A DNA stretch of 64,000 nt from Paracoccus indicus (GTDB lineage Bacteria > Pseudomonadota > Alphaproteobacteria > Rhodobacterales > Rhodobacteraceae). A model generated the notes under the pieces. That model was not told where the DNA came from and ran no database searches. It saw only the letters and a program-made list of their open reading frames with translations. Below, in pieces: positions 18,801 to 26,554 of this stretch (the stretch's first letter is position 1; every line of letters starts with the position of its first letter). Where the stretch lies: NCBI RefSeq assembly GCF_003056335.1, contig NZ_PYWA01000004.1, positions 124,001 to 188,000 of the forward strand, written 5' to 3'. The position numbers and the translations under genes were made by a program.

Positions 18801-18825
18801 ACAGCCGCCCGTCATGGGCGGCTGT
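18801..18825 (+). terminator. Hairpin after accA (terminator-like)
   Basis: ACAGCCGCCC (18801-18810) pairs perfectly with GGGCGGCTGT (18816-18825) around a GTCAT loop. Only a weak T-rich stretch (CGGCATTTG) follows. Position and strength suggest it ends accA transcripts. Confidence 0.6.
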
Positions 18826-18913
18826 CGGCATTTGCGGACTTGCGCAAACTGCAGCGAATCGGGCAGCTTCCGCCTTGCCCGTATCATGCACAAACGAAGG
18901 AGGGGCCGCACAT

Positions 18914-18982
18914 ATGACCAATGTCACCGCAATCGCCCTGTTCCTGCATGTCGGCCGACAGTCGCGACAAAGCCGCCGCTGA
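18914..18982 (+). CDS. Candidate micro-ORF, 22 residues
   Basis: An ATG at 18914 follows a near-perfect Shine-Dalgarno (AAGGAGG, about 18897-18903), with 10 bases between. The frame encodes MTNVTAIALFLHVGRQSRQSRR and then TGA. It has a short hydrophobic start and an Arg-rich end. No family is recognised and no dedicated terminator was seen. The strong ribosome-binding site is the only support, so this may be a leader peptide or a chance site. Confidence 0.3.
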   Translation: MTNVTAIALFLHVGRQSRQSRR

Positions 18983-19123
18983 CCGCCCGAACAGGCAAAC
19001 CCAGACCGATGCCCTGACCTGACCGACCGCCTTCGCGCGGGCCGTCCGCATGGCATCATTCCATCCTCAACCAACCCGTTTTCCGGTCGTGGCACTGCCA
19101 TGTCCGACTTGCAAAGGACTGCA

Positions 19124-19358
19124 ATGATGATTGCCCATATGACGCCGCAGGCCCCCTGCCCTGCGTCCCGCCCTGCATCGCCTGATCGCCCGTCACGGTG
19201 CGACGGCGGTGACATTCGCCCTGTTCCGGGCGCTGATGATCAGGCGGCGGAAAAGACCGAGGCCGCCCGACGCCTATCACCTCAGCCCGCACATGCGGCG
19301 CGACATCGGGCTGCCCCCGGCACCGCCCCATGTCCCGAAATACTACGAATTGCGCTGA
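19124..19358 (+). pseudogene. DUF1127-like small protein gene with a single-base frameshift
   Basis: An AAAGGA Shine-Dalgarno 5 bases before ATG 19124 starts a frame reading MMIAHMTPQA. The conserved-looking remainder lies in another frame, where LRPALHRLIARHG leads into RRKRPRPPDAYHLSPHMRRDIGLPP and a TGA at 19356. Removing one C from the five-C run at 19152-19156 joins the two frames into a continuous protein of about 77 residues. The HLSPHMRRDIGL segment matches the C-terminal motif of DUF1127 proteins, small Arg-rich proteins common in Rhodobacterales. Either the gene is frameshifted, or the base is a sequencing error, or translation starts later at GTG 19209. Confidence 0.55.
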
Positions 19359-20156
19359 TCAGGGGCGGGCGGCATCATCGGTGCCGTCCGCCAGTGCCGC
19401 GACAGCTAGGCCCGCCTCGGCCATCAGGCGGTCCGAGGCGGTCTCGATCCGGCTTTCCAGCTGCTTCATCAGCCCCGCCTGCGGCGCGTCCGGTTCGATG
19501 GCGGGCAGGAATTCGATGACGGCGCGACCACGACGGATGCCCCAGCCACTGCGCGGCCAGAACATGCCAGCATTGACCGCGACCGGCACGACCGGCAGCC
19601 CGGTCCCCGCCCGCAAGGACGCGACCCCGTGCTTATAGGGCTTGCGCTGCCCCGGCAGGGTGCGCGTGCCTTCGGGATAGATGATCAGCTGGCCGACGCC
19701 CTCGCCCGCCATGCGGTCCTTGACCTCGGCCGACATGACGGCCATCGCATCGCGGCCCCTGCCCCGGTCGATGGGGATGCAGCCGACCTTCCAAGCATAC
19801 CAGCCCATCACGGGGACGCGCATCACCTCGCGCTTCATGATGAAGGCACGACGCGGAACGGCATGGGCGATGACCAGGATGTCCCAGAAGCTTTGGTGCT
19901 TGGCGGCGATGATGCAATCGCCGGTGGGCGGCGTGCCGCGGATCTCGCAGGTCAGGCCAAGGTGCAGCTTGGCGGCCCAGATCATATAGCCGATCCAGCG
20001 CGTCGCCACCCGGTTCGCCCCCGCACGCCCGTGACGCATCTGCGGCAGCCCGATCAGCCCGATCACTACCGTGGCCAGCGCGACATGCAGGTAATAGAGG
20101 ATGTTCTGGATGTATTGCCAAGGCCCCAGGGGCGCGGGTACGGCGCGATCGGTCAA
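19359..20156 (-). CDS. plsC: 1-acyl-sn-glycerol-3-phosphate acyltransferase (PlsC-like)
   Basis: The protein has 265 residues and probably catalyses lysophosphatidic acid acylation at the inner membrane. An N-terminal hydrophobic segment (VALATVVIGLIGLP, about 25-39) is followed by the acyltransferase motifs HQSFWD (His87-Asp92) and PEGTR (161-165), plus the conserved GCIPIDRGRGRDAM. The start is TTG 20156, overlapping the ftsX stop as TTGA. No ATG occurs before the first conserved block. It is the last gene of ftsE-ftsX-plsC, which links division-site signalling genes to phospholipid synthesis. Confidence 0.9.
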   Translation of the reverse strand: MTDRAVPAPLGPWQYIQNILYYLHVALATVVIGLIGLPQMRHGRAGANRVATRWIGYMIWAAKLHLGLTCEIRGTPPTGDCIIAAKHQSFWDILVIAHAVPRRAFIMKREVMRVPVMGWYAWKVGCIPIDRGRGRDAMAVMSAEVKDRMAGEGVGQLIIYPEGTRTLPGQRKPYKHGVASLRAGTGLPVVPVAVNAGMFWPRSGWGIRRGRAVIEFLPAIEPDAPQAGLMKQLESRIETASDRLMAEAGLAVAALADGTDDAARP

Positions 20157-21082
20157 CGGACGGCCTCCAGCATGTTCAGCGCCGCCCAACGGGTGGCCAG
20201 AAAGCCGACCGCCGCCGCGACCAGCGGGATCGACAGCGGCATCAGCCAGTCCCAGCCCTGAAACCCAAGGCCGGTCAGGAAGCCGCCTGCCGCGCTGGCG
20301 TCCGGCAGGATCGAGACCGCCCCCACGCCCAGCACCGTGCCGATGGCCGAACCGATGGCCGCGCGACGGGTAAAGCGCCGCACGAAGGCCGTGGCGATGG
20401 TCAAATCGCGCGCCCCGATCAGGCGCAGCACGCGGATAACCTGACCATTGGCCGCCAGCGCCGCCTTGGCCGCCAGCGTGATCATCGCCGCCGAGGCCGC
20501 CGTGATCAGCAACAGCGACACGATCCCCAGCATCCGCAACCGCTTGGCCGCCGACACCAGCGGGCGGCGCCATTCGGTGTGATCGTCCAGGATAGCGCCC
20601 GGCACCTCGGCCTCCAGCCGCAGGCGCAGCCCTTCGGCGTCGAAATCGTCGCCTCGGATCGGCAGGTCGATCAGCGCGGGGACCGGCAGGGCATCGACCG
20701 GCATGTCGGGGCCGAACCAGGGTTCCAGCAGCTTGGCCAGTTCGTCTTGCGGCAGCTGGCGCGGTTCGCCCGTGCCGGGGGTGGTGCGCAGCAGTTGCAG
20801 GGCGGTCTGGACCTGCCCCTCCTGCTGATCGGCGGGGGCGCTGATGCGCACCGTGACCGAGCCCGCAAGCTGGGTGGACCAATGATCGGCCAGCCGCCCC
20901 GTCGCCAAGGCAAGCGCAAGCGCAAAGACCGCCAGAAAGGCCATCGCCCCTGCGGAAAACAACGTCAACTGCGCGGTGAAACCGGTCGGCGGGACGATGC
21001 GGTCGCCCTTGCCGCCCTCATCGCGCAACAATCCCCTGACAAGGGTCATCAGGTTCAATCCCAAGGATTTGCCGCCTCTCAC
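20153..21082 (-). CDS. ftsX: Cell division protein FtsX (permease-like subunit)
   Basis: The protein has 309 residues. With FtsE it forms an ABC-type complex that senses the septum and activates periplasmic amidases. Topology is one N-terminal membrane helix (LTLFSAGAMAFLAVFALALALA), a periplasmic domain of about 120 residues, then three further helices (LGIVSLLLITAASAAMITLA and the last two near the C-terminus). The cytoplasmic VIRVLRLIGARDLTIATAFVRRF segment is FtsX-like. The start is taken as GTG 21082, overlapping the ftsE stop as GTGA; ATG 21049 is the alternative. Confidence 0.88.
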   Translation of the reverse strand: MRGGKSLGLNLMTLVRGLLRDEGGKGDRIVPPTGFTAQLTLFSAGAMAFLAVFALALALATGRLADHWSTQLAGSVTVRISAPADQQEGQVQTALQLLRTTPGTGEPRQLPQDELAKLLEPWFGPDMPVDALPVPALIDLPIRGDDFDAEGLRLRLEAEVPGAILDDHTEWRRPLVSAAKRLRMLGIVSLLLITAASAAMITLAAKAALAANGQVIRVLRLIGARDLTIATAFVRRFTRRAAIGSAIGTVLGVGAVSILPDASAAGGFLTGLGFQGWDWLMPLSIPLVAAAVGFLATRWAALNMLEAVR

Positions 21083-21753
21083 AGATCCGCCCCCGCCAGT
21101 TGAAGGTTCCCGCCCGAGATGCGCAGCACCCGCGCCGTCACCTGCGCCTTAGTGGCGCGGATCAGGTTCAGGTCATGGGTCGCGACCAGCACGGTCTTGC
21201 CAGATTTGTTCAGCTCGATCAGCAGCTGCATCAGGCGCATGGACATGTCCCAATCGAGGTTGCCCGTCGGCTCATCCGCCAGGATCAGGTCCGGCGACAG
21301 GATGACCGCCCGCGCCAGGGCCGCGCGTTGGCGTTCGCCCCCCGACAGGGACGGCGGCAGCGCACGCGCGTGCTGCGACAGCTGAACCCAGCCCAGAAGG
21401 TCGCGCAGGGCGTCCATGTCCACCGGCTCATGCGCGACACTCAGCGGCAGGGCGACGTTTTCGGCGACGGGCAGGTGATCCAGGAACTGGGGTTCCTGGT
21501 GGACGACGCCCACGCGGCGGCGCAGGTCCGCGATATCGTCGCGCGACAGGTCGCGCAACTCATGGCCGAAGGCCGTCATCTGGCCCGCCGTCGGCAGCAG
21601 ATCGGCATAGCACAGGCGCAACAGGGTGGTCTTTCCCGACCCCGACGGTCCGGTCAGGAAATGGAACATCCCCGGCTGCAGACTGAGCGTCATCCCCGAC
21701 AGCAGTTCGGCCCTGCCGTGATAGCCGAACCCGACATCCCGCATCTCGATCAA
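21079..21753 (-). CDS. ftsE: Cell division ATP-binding protein FtsE
   Basis: The protein has 224 residues. It is the ATPase partner of FtsX. Walker A is GPSGSGKT (35-42), the signature is LSGGERQRAALARA, and Walker B is DLILADEPTGNLD; the GNLD ending is typical of FtsE/LolD. TTG 21753 is chosen because AGAGGTG precedes it and the N-terminus MIEMRDVGFGYHG then matches the family; an ATG upstream adds about 16 unmatched residues. It heads ftsE-ftsX-plsC and is divergent from the zinc-ribbon gene, with 113 bp between starts. Confidence 0.93.
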   Translation of the reverse strand: MIEMRDVGFGYHGRAELLSGMTLSLQPGMFHFLTGPSGSGKTTLLRLCYADLLPTAGQMTAFGHELRDLSRDDIADLRRRVGVVHQEPQFLDHLPVAENVALPLSVAHEPVDMDALRDLLGWVQLSQHARALPPSLSGGERQRAALARAVILSPDLILADEPTGNLDWDMSMRLMQLLIELNKSGKTVLVATHDLNLIRATKAQVTARVLRISGGNLQLAGADL

Positions 21754-21866
21754 GCGCCACCTCTTTTCCGTTTCAGCCCGTCTTTCGCGGGGCATTTGCA
21801 TCCGGCGCGTCTTGGAAGCCGGACCTGCGCTTGATAGAACAGCCGCAGGACGATTGCGAGGGTGGC

Positions 21867-22625
21867 ATGGCTGAATTTAGGTTGAACTGTCCGGGCTGCG
21901 GCGCGGAATATGTCGTGCCGCAGGATGCGATCCCCACCGCCGGCCGCGAGGTCGAATGCAGCCGCTGCGAACGCGTCTGGCAGGCGCAGCGACCCAAGGA
22001 CCCCGCGCGACCGCTGGACCTTGCCGATTTCACCGCCCATCTGCCCGGGGAACAGGCGCCCCCACCGCTGCCACCGGCCAGCAAGCGGCTGTCGCCCGAC
22101 ATCCTCGACATCCTGCGCGACGAGGTGGAATACGAACGCAGCCTGCGCGCCGCCGAGGAAGACCCCGAAGCCCCCCGCCTCACCGTGCCGCAAGCTGCCA
22201 TGTCCGACAGCGATTGGCCGGCCACCACCGTGACCCTGCCCGCGCAGGAAACCGACAAGCCAAGGGACAAACCTTCCGCCACACCGACGGTCATCCGGCA
22301 TTCGCCGCCTCGCAGGCAGGCCCCCAAACCCGCGCCAAAGCCTGCCCCGGCCCCGGCACCCAGACCGGAGCCGGTCGCGCAGAAGTCCGACGCGGAGGAG
22401 GCCCGGCCAGCGCCCCTCCCCCCGGTGCCCGCCCGTCGCACGACGCGGGGATACGGGACCGGCTTCGCGATCTCGATGCTGGCGACGGCGGCATTGCTGG
22501 CGCTTTATGTCGCGACCCCGTTGATGGCCGCCAAGGGGCTGCCCCTGTCCGACCAGCTGAGCGGGTTTCGCGCCGAGGTCGATCAGGCCCGCCAATGGTT
22601 GTCGGCGACGCTGATCCCACGCTGA
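21867..22625 (+). CDS. Zinc-ribbon (MJ0042-type) membrane-anchored protein
   Basis: The protein has 252 residues. The N-terminal 40 residues form a zinc ribbon with two CxxC knuckles (Cys8/Cys11 and Cys31/Cys34; LNCPGCGAEYVVPQDAIP is the MJ0042 consensus). A long Pro/Ala-rich, low-complexity linker follows. A single membrane helix (FAISMLATAALLALYVATPLMAA) lies about 35 residues before the end. The ribbon would face the cytoplasm. Similar genes stand divergently from ftsE in Rhodobacterales, but the function is not known to me. ATG 21867 gives the MAEFRLNCPGC start expected for the ribbon. Confidence 0.8.
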   Translation: MAEFRLNCPGCGAEYVVPQDAIPTAGREVECSRCERVWQAQRPKDPARPLDLADFTAHLPGEQAPPPLPPASKRLSPDILDILRDEVEYERSLRAAEEDPEAPRLTVPQAAMSDSDWPATTVTLPAQETDKPRDKPSATPTVIRHSPPRRQAPKPAPKPAPAPAPRPEPVAQKSDAEEARPAPLPPVPARRTTRGYGTGFAISMLATAALLALYVATPLMAAKGLPLSDQLSGFRAEVDQARQWLSATLIPR

Positions 22626-22644
22626 GGGCGCGGAGCCCGGCACC

Positions 22645-25152
22645 CTAGAACCGGTCGCCAAGCCGGTCCAGATAGTCCAGCTCGGCAGCGGAACGCCCGG
22701 GATCGCCCATCCGGCGGCGAATTTCATCCAGCAGGTCCTTGGCACGCGCGGCGGGGTTCTGACCCGGGCCATCGACGCCCTCTCCGGTGATCTGGTTGGT
22801 GCCGGTCGGCTGCTGGCGGCCAAGCGGGTCGGTCCCCGGATCGCCGCCCGCCCGACCGCTGCCATTCGCGCCGCCGGTCTGGCCCTGCTGCCCGTCTTCG
22901 CTGCGCTGGCCCTGCTGACCCTGTTCGGCCAGCATGTCGCCCATGGATTGCATCCCTTCGCGCATCGACTGGATGGCATCGGCCTGCCGCTGCATCGCGG
23001 TGCCGGTGTCGCCATCGCGCAGGGCCTGCTCGGCTTCCTCCATGGCGCGACCGGCGTCGTCCAGACGGTCGCGGGCCTGATCGCCGCGTTCCGAGCCCTG
23101 ACCGGGCAGCAATTCGCGCTGGCGGTCAAGATCCTCGCGCAGGGCGCGCTGGCGGTCGGCCAATTCGCCGGTATCGCCCGGCTGCCCTTCGCGGAACTGG
23201 CGCTGCGCCTCGCGGAAGGCTTCGTCCGACAGCTGCTGCTGGTCGCGCAGGGTGTCTGCCAGCCGGTTCATCGGCTGACTGCCCTGCGATCCTTCGCCCT
23301 GCTGACCCTTGGACTGGCGCACCTGCAGGTTTTCCATCATGCGGTTGAACTGTTCCAGCAATTGCTCGGCCTCGGCCATGCGGCCTTCGTTCATCAGGCG
23401 CTGGATCTCCTCCATCATCTGCTGGATCTGGTCGCCGGTGATCTGCTGACCCTGTTCCTGGCCCTGGTCGGGGCTGTCGGCCTCGGGTGCCTCGCTTTGT
23501 TCTGCCAGCATGCGGGTGTAATCCTGCGTCGCCTCGCGCAGTTGGTCCATCAGCTGCTGTATTTCGTCCGGGCTGGCGCCGTTGCGGATGGCCTCGGACA
23601 GCTTTTCCTGCGCGTCGCGCATGGCCTGCAGCGCATCCGACAGACCGCCATCCTCAAGCTGGACGGCGGCCTCCCACAGGGCCTCGGCAAGGCGGTCGCG
23701 GGTCTGGACCGAGAATTCCGGCGCCTCCAGCAGACCGACGGCGCCGCGCAATTCATCGTATAGCGCGTCTTCGACGAAACCTTCGGGCTGCCAGGTCAGG
23801 GCGCGCAGGATCTCGGCGCTGCGGGGGGCATTGGCCCGCGCCCACAGTAGGTCTCGGCGCATCTCGATCAGCGATGCCGCCAGCGGGTTGAAGAACCGCC
23901 GCCCCGGCAGCGGGGTCGTTTGCGGGTCCGACCGGCCCGTCTGATCGATCCCGTCCTGCGCCTGCAGGGTCAGAGTGACCGGCAGGTTCGCCCAAGGGTG
24001 ACGGGACAGGTCCTGCACCAGCTGCCCCGAGACATCGCGGCGATCGCGCGAGGGCAGCGGCAGCTCCAGCCGGATCGGATCGCGCGGGTCGGGATCGACA
24101 GCCAGACCGAAGCGGCGGTCCACGCGGCCCATGTCCAGCGCGATCACCGCCTGCGCGGTGGCAATCCCATGATCGTCGCTGGCGGTGAAATCCTGCATCA
24201 TCCGCCCATCGGCGCGGCGCGCGGCTGCCTGTCCCAGCGCGATGCTGGGCGGCAGATCGGGCAGGACCGTGATGTCGAACCGCCGGTCCGCGACCTGCAG
24301 AGCCCCCGAGGTCTCGGCCCGGATGACCACCTGTTGCGGGTCGTCGCCCTGACGCGGGCCGATGTCCTGTTCCAGCGGCTGGTCTTCGCCATACAGACGA
24401 AGCTGCACAAGGCTGCCCTTGGGAAGTTCCAGCGCGTCCTCGCGCAGGGCGTTCAGATAGATCGTCGGGCGGCGGGTATAGGCGGGCGGCTCGGCCCATC
24501 CTTCCCACGCGGGGGCGGTCTGGGCGGTCTGTTGCGGAGCCATGCGCGGGGCGACGGTGGCGGCGATCGCGCCGATCCCCTGCCCCAGCTGCCCCAGGCC
24601 GCCGAAGATCAGCGCCATGACCAGCGCCAACAACGCGACCAGCCGCAGGGCCAGCGGATCGCGGCGTGCCAGTTGGGCGTCGGGGGCCACCGCGCGCGCC
24701 GATTGCGCCGCCTGCCGCATCTGCGCCAGATGCGCCTGCCACAGCGCGCCTTCGCTGCCGATGGCCGCGCGGTCCGACAGGGCCGTCAGCGGGCGTCCGG
24801 GCAGGCTGCGGTCCAGCCGCAGCATGGCATCCTGCGGCCCAAGGCGCCGCGCGTGGATGCCACCCGCGACCGCCGCAGCGATGACCGCCGCCAGCCAGAC
24901 GCCGGCGATCCATGGCAGCAGGGCCGACGGCACGACCTGCGCCGCGCCAAGGGCCAATGCGGCAAAGCCAAGCGCCAGCAGTGCCGCCAAGGGCCAGAAT
25001 GCCACGGCAATGCGTTCCCAGACCATGCCCCAACGGGTCAGGGCCAGGGCGCGGGTCACCGTTCCGCCCAGATCTGCGGGGATATCGCCTGTGGCCCGGG
25101 GACCATCGGTCCCCGGCAGTTCGGTTTTCTTCTGACGCCCGATCAAAGCCAT
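22645..25152 (-). CDS. DUF4175 / TIGR02302-family large membrane protein
   Basis: The protein has 835 residues. Two or three membrane helices occupy the first 190 residues (VAFWPLAALLALGFAALALG; LLPWIAGVWLAAVIAAAVAGG; LRLVALLALVMALIFGGL). A large domain follows, with beta-rich bacterial-Ig-like character from about 210 to 450. The last 350 residues are helical and very rich in Gln, Glu and Asp (QGQEQGQQITGDQIQQMMEEIQRLM), then Gly-rich. This is a conserved alphaproteobacterial family of unknown function. The start overlaps the lysA stop by 10 bp, so it is coupled to argH-lptM-lysA. The Gln-rich tail suggests coiled-coil assembly, which is inference. Confidence 0.85.
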   Translation of the reverse strand: MALIGRQKKTELPGTDGPRATGDIPADLGGTVTRALALTRWGMVWERIAVAFWPLAALLALGFAALALGAAQVVPSALLPWIAGVWLAAVIAAAVAGGIHARRLGPQDAMLRLDRSLPGRPLTALSDRAAIGSEGALWQAHLAQMRQAAQSARAVAPDAQLARRDPLALRLVALLALVMALIFGGLGQLGQGIGAIAATVAPRMAPQQTAQTAPAWEGWAEPPAYTRRPTIYLNALREDALELPKGSLVQLRLYGEDQPLEQDIGPRQGDDPQQVVIRAETSGALQVADRRFDITVLPDLPPSIALGQAAARRADGRMMQDFTASDDHGIATAQAVIALDMGRVDRRFGLAVDPDPRDPIRLELPLPSRDRRDVSGQLVQDLSRHPWANLPVTLTLQAQDGIDQTGRSDPQTTPLPGRRFFNPLAASLIEMRRDLLWARANAPRSAEILRALTWQPEGFVEDALYDELRGAVGLLEAPEFSVQTRDRLAEALWEAAVQLEDGGLSDALQAMRDAQEKLSEAIRNGASPDEIQQLMDQLREATQDYTRMLAEQSEAPEADSPDQGQEQGQQITGDQIQQMMEEIQRLMNEGRMAEAEQLLEQFNRMMENLQVRQSKGQQGEGSQGSQPMNRLADTLRDQQQLSDEAFREAQRQFREGQPGDTGELADRQRALREDLDRQRELLPGQGSERGDQARDRLDDAGRAMEEAEQALRDGDTGTAMQRQADAIQSMREGMQSMGDMLAEQGQQGQRSEDGQQGQTGGANGSGRAGGDPGTDPLGRQQPTGTNQITGEGVDGPGQNPAARAKDLLDEIRRRMGDPGRSAAELDYLDRLGDRF

Positions 25153-26408
25153 TCCGGGATGCTATCCCGGGCCAGCATTTCCTCAAACGTCGGACGTGCG
25201 CGGATGACGGCGAAGTGATCCCCGCTGACCAGAACCTCGGGGACCAGGGGCCGGGAATTGTATTCCGAGGCCATCACTGCCCCATAGGCCCCGGCCGAGC
25301 GGAAGGCGATCAGATCATCCGCCGCCATCTTGGGCAGCTGCGCGCCCTTCTGGAAGGTGTCGCCCGATTCGCAGACCGGGCCGACCACGTCATAGGGCTG
25401 CACGGGTGCGGCCACGGCGGGTTCGACCACCGGCACGATGTCATGATGCGCACCATACATGGCGGGACGCAACAGGTCGTTCATGGCGGCGTCCACGATC
25501 AGGAAGTCGCGATCCTCGCCGTTCTTGACATAGATGACCTTGGACAGCAGCACGCCCGCATTGCCAACGATGTTGCGGCCAGGCTCGATCTCAATCTCGC
25601 AGCCCAGATCGCCGACGGTCTCGCGGATGACCTGCCCGTATTCCAAGGGCAAGGGCGGCGCGTTGTTGTCGCGGCGATAGGGGATGCCTAAGCCGCCGCC
25701 CAGATCCAGGCGCGTGATCGTGTGCCCATCCTCGCGCAGCGCGCGCGTCAGTTCGGCCACCTTCAGATAGGCGGCGCGGAAGGGTTCCAGATCGGTCAAC
25801 TGGCTGCCGATATGCACATCGACGCCCACGACCTGCAGGCCCGGGAGGGTCGCGGCCTCGGCATAGACCTCACGCGCGCGGGCGATGGGGATGCCGAACT
25901 TGTTTTCCGACTTGCCGGTGGCGATCTTTTCATGGGTCTTGGCATCGACATCGGGATTGACACGGATGGCGATGGGGACGGTCACGCCCAGGCCATGGGC
26001 CACGCGCGACAAGACGCGCATCTCGGGTTCGGATTCGACGTTGAACTGGCGGATGCCGCCGCGGATGGCCAAGGTCATCTCATCCTCGGTCTTGCCGACG
26101 CCGGAAAAGACGATGCGGTCGCCCGGCACGCCCGCCGCCTTGGCGCGCAGATATTCCCCGCCCGAGACCACGTCCATACCCGCGCCCAGATCACCCATCA
26201 GCTTCAGCACGGCCAAGTTGCTGTTCGACTTGACCGCAAAGCAGACCAGGTGATCGGTCCAGTCCAGCGCCTGCCGGAACAGGCCGAAATGGCGGGCCAA
26301 GGTGGCCGCGGAATAGACGTAGACGGGCGATCCGACCTGATCGGCAATGCGCGACAGGGGAACGTCCTCGGCGTGCAGTTCGCCGTTCTGATACTGGAAA
26401 TGGTCCAT
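25143..26408 (-). CDS. lysA: Diaminopimelate decarboxylase
   Basis: The protein has 421 residues. It decarboxylates meso-diaminopimelate to lysine. The PLP lysine is Lys60 in CFAVKSNSNLAVL. HIGSQLTDLEPF, the glycine-rich loop LDLGGGLGIPY, EPGRNIVGNAG and the cross-subunit VCESGDTF (Cys and Glu) are present. The start codon shares one base with the stop of the small lipoprotein gene (TGATG). dapE, an earlier step of the same pathway, lies at 46.7-47.8 kb in this window. It is flanked by argH/lptM upstream and DUF4175 downstream in one operon. Confidence 0.97.
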   Translation of the reverse strand: MDHFQYQNGELHAEDVPLSRIADQVGSPVYVYSAATLARHFGLFRQALDWTDHLVCFAVKSNSNLAVLKLMGDLGAGMDVVSGGEYLRAKAAGVPGDRIVFSGVGKTEDEMTLAIRGGIRQFNVESEPEMRVLSRVAHGLGVTVPIAIRVNPDVDAKTHEKIATGKSENKFGIPIARAREVYAEAATLPGLQVVGVDVHIGSQLTDLEPFRAAYLKVAELTRALREDGHTITRLDLGGGLGIPYRRDNNAPPLPLEYGQVIRETVGDLGCEIEIEPGRNIVGNAGVLLSKVIYVKNGEDRDFLIVDAAMNDLLRPAMYGAHHDIVPVVEPAVAAPVQPYDVVGPVCESGDTFQKGAQLPKMAADDLIAFRSAGAYGAVMASEYNSRPLVPEVLVSGDHFAVIRARPTFEEMLARDSIPEWL

Positions 26409-26554
26409 CAGATCCGCCCCATGACGCCGACGCGGGCATCACCGCTGATGGTCACGCCGGATTGGGCGGGCTTCTGGGCGGGACGTTCGGGGGGACCGTC
26501 GACGCCGCAGGCGGCCAGCGCCATCACGGCCACAAGGGACAGGCGGATCATCAT
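26408..26554 (-). CDS. Small lipoprotein, LptM/LppL-like (48 residues)
   Basis: ATG 26554 to TGA 26408 encodes a 48-residue precursor. It has a hydrophobic signal ([15 protein letters not shown]) with lipobox LAAC at 13-16. The mature protein begins [10 protein letters not shown], matching the CGxxGPxxxP start of LptM/YifL and Pseudomonas LppL lipoproteins. LppL also sits directly upstream of lysA in Pseudomonas. E. coli LptM helps mature the LptD outer-membrane LPS translocon. The ATG overlaps the argH stop as ATGA, and the stop overlaps the lysA start. Family assignment rests on a very short motif plus synteny. Confidence 0.8.
   Translation of the reverse strand: MMIRLSLVAVMALAACGVDGPPERPAQKPAQSGVTISGDARVGVMGRI

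Larger units (their letters stand above)
18774..19123. other. 350-bp spacer between accA and the DUF1127-like gene
   Basis: Apart from the accA hairpin and the micro-ORF at 18914, nothing convincing was found on either strand. Longer frames here have shadow-like composition and no ribosome-binding site. A promoter for the downstream small gene would be expected in the last 100 bases, but no clear -35/-10 pair was seen. Confidence 0.5.
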
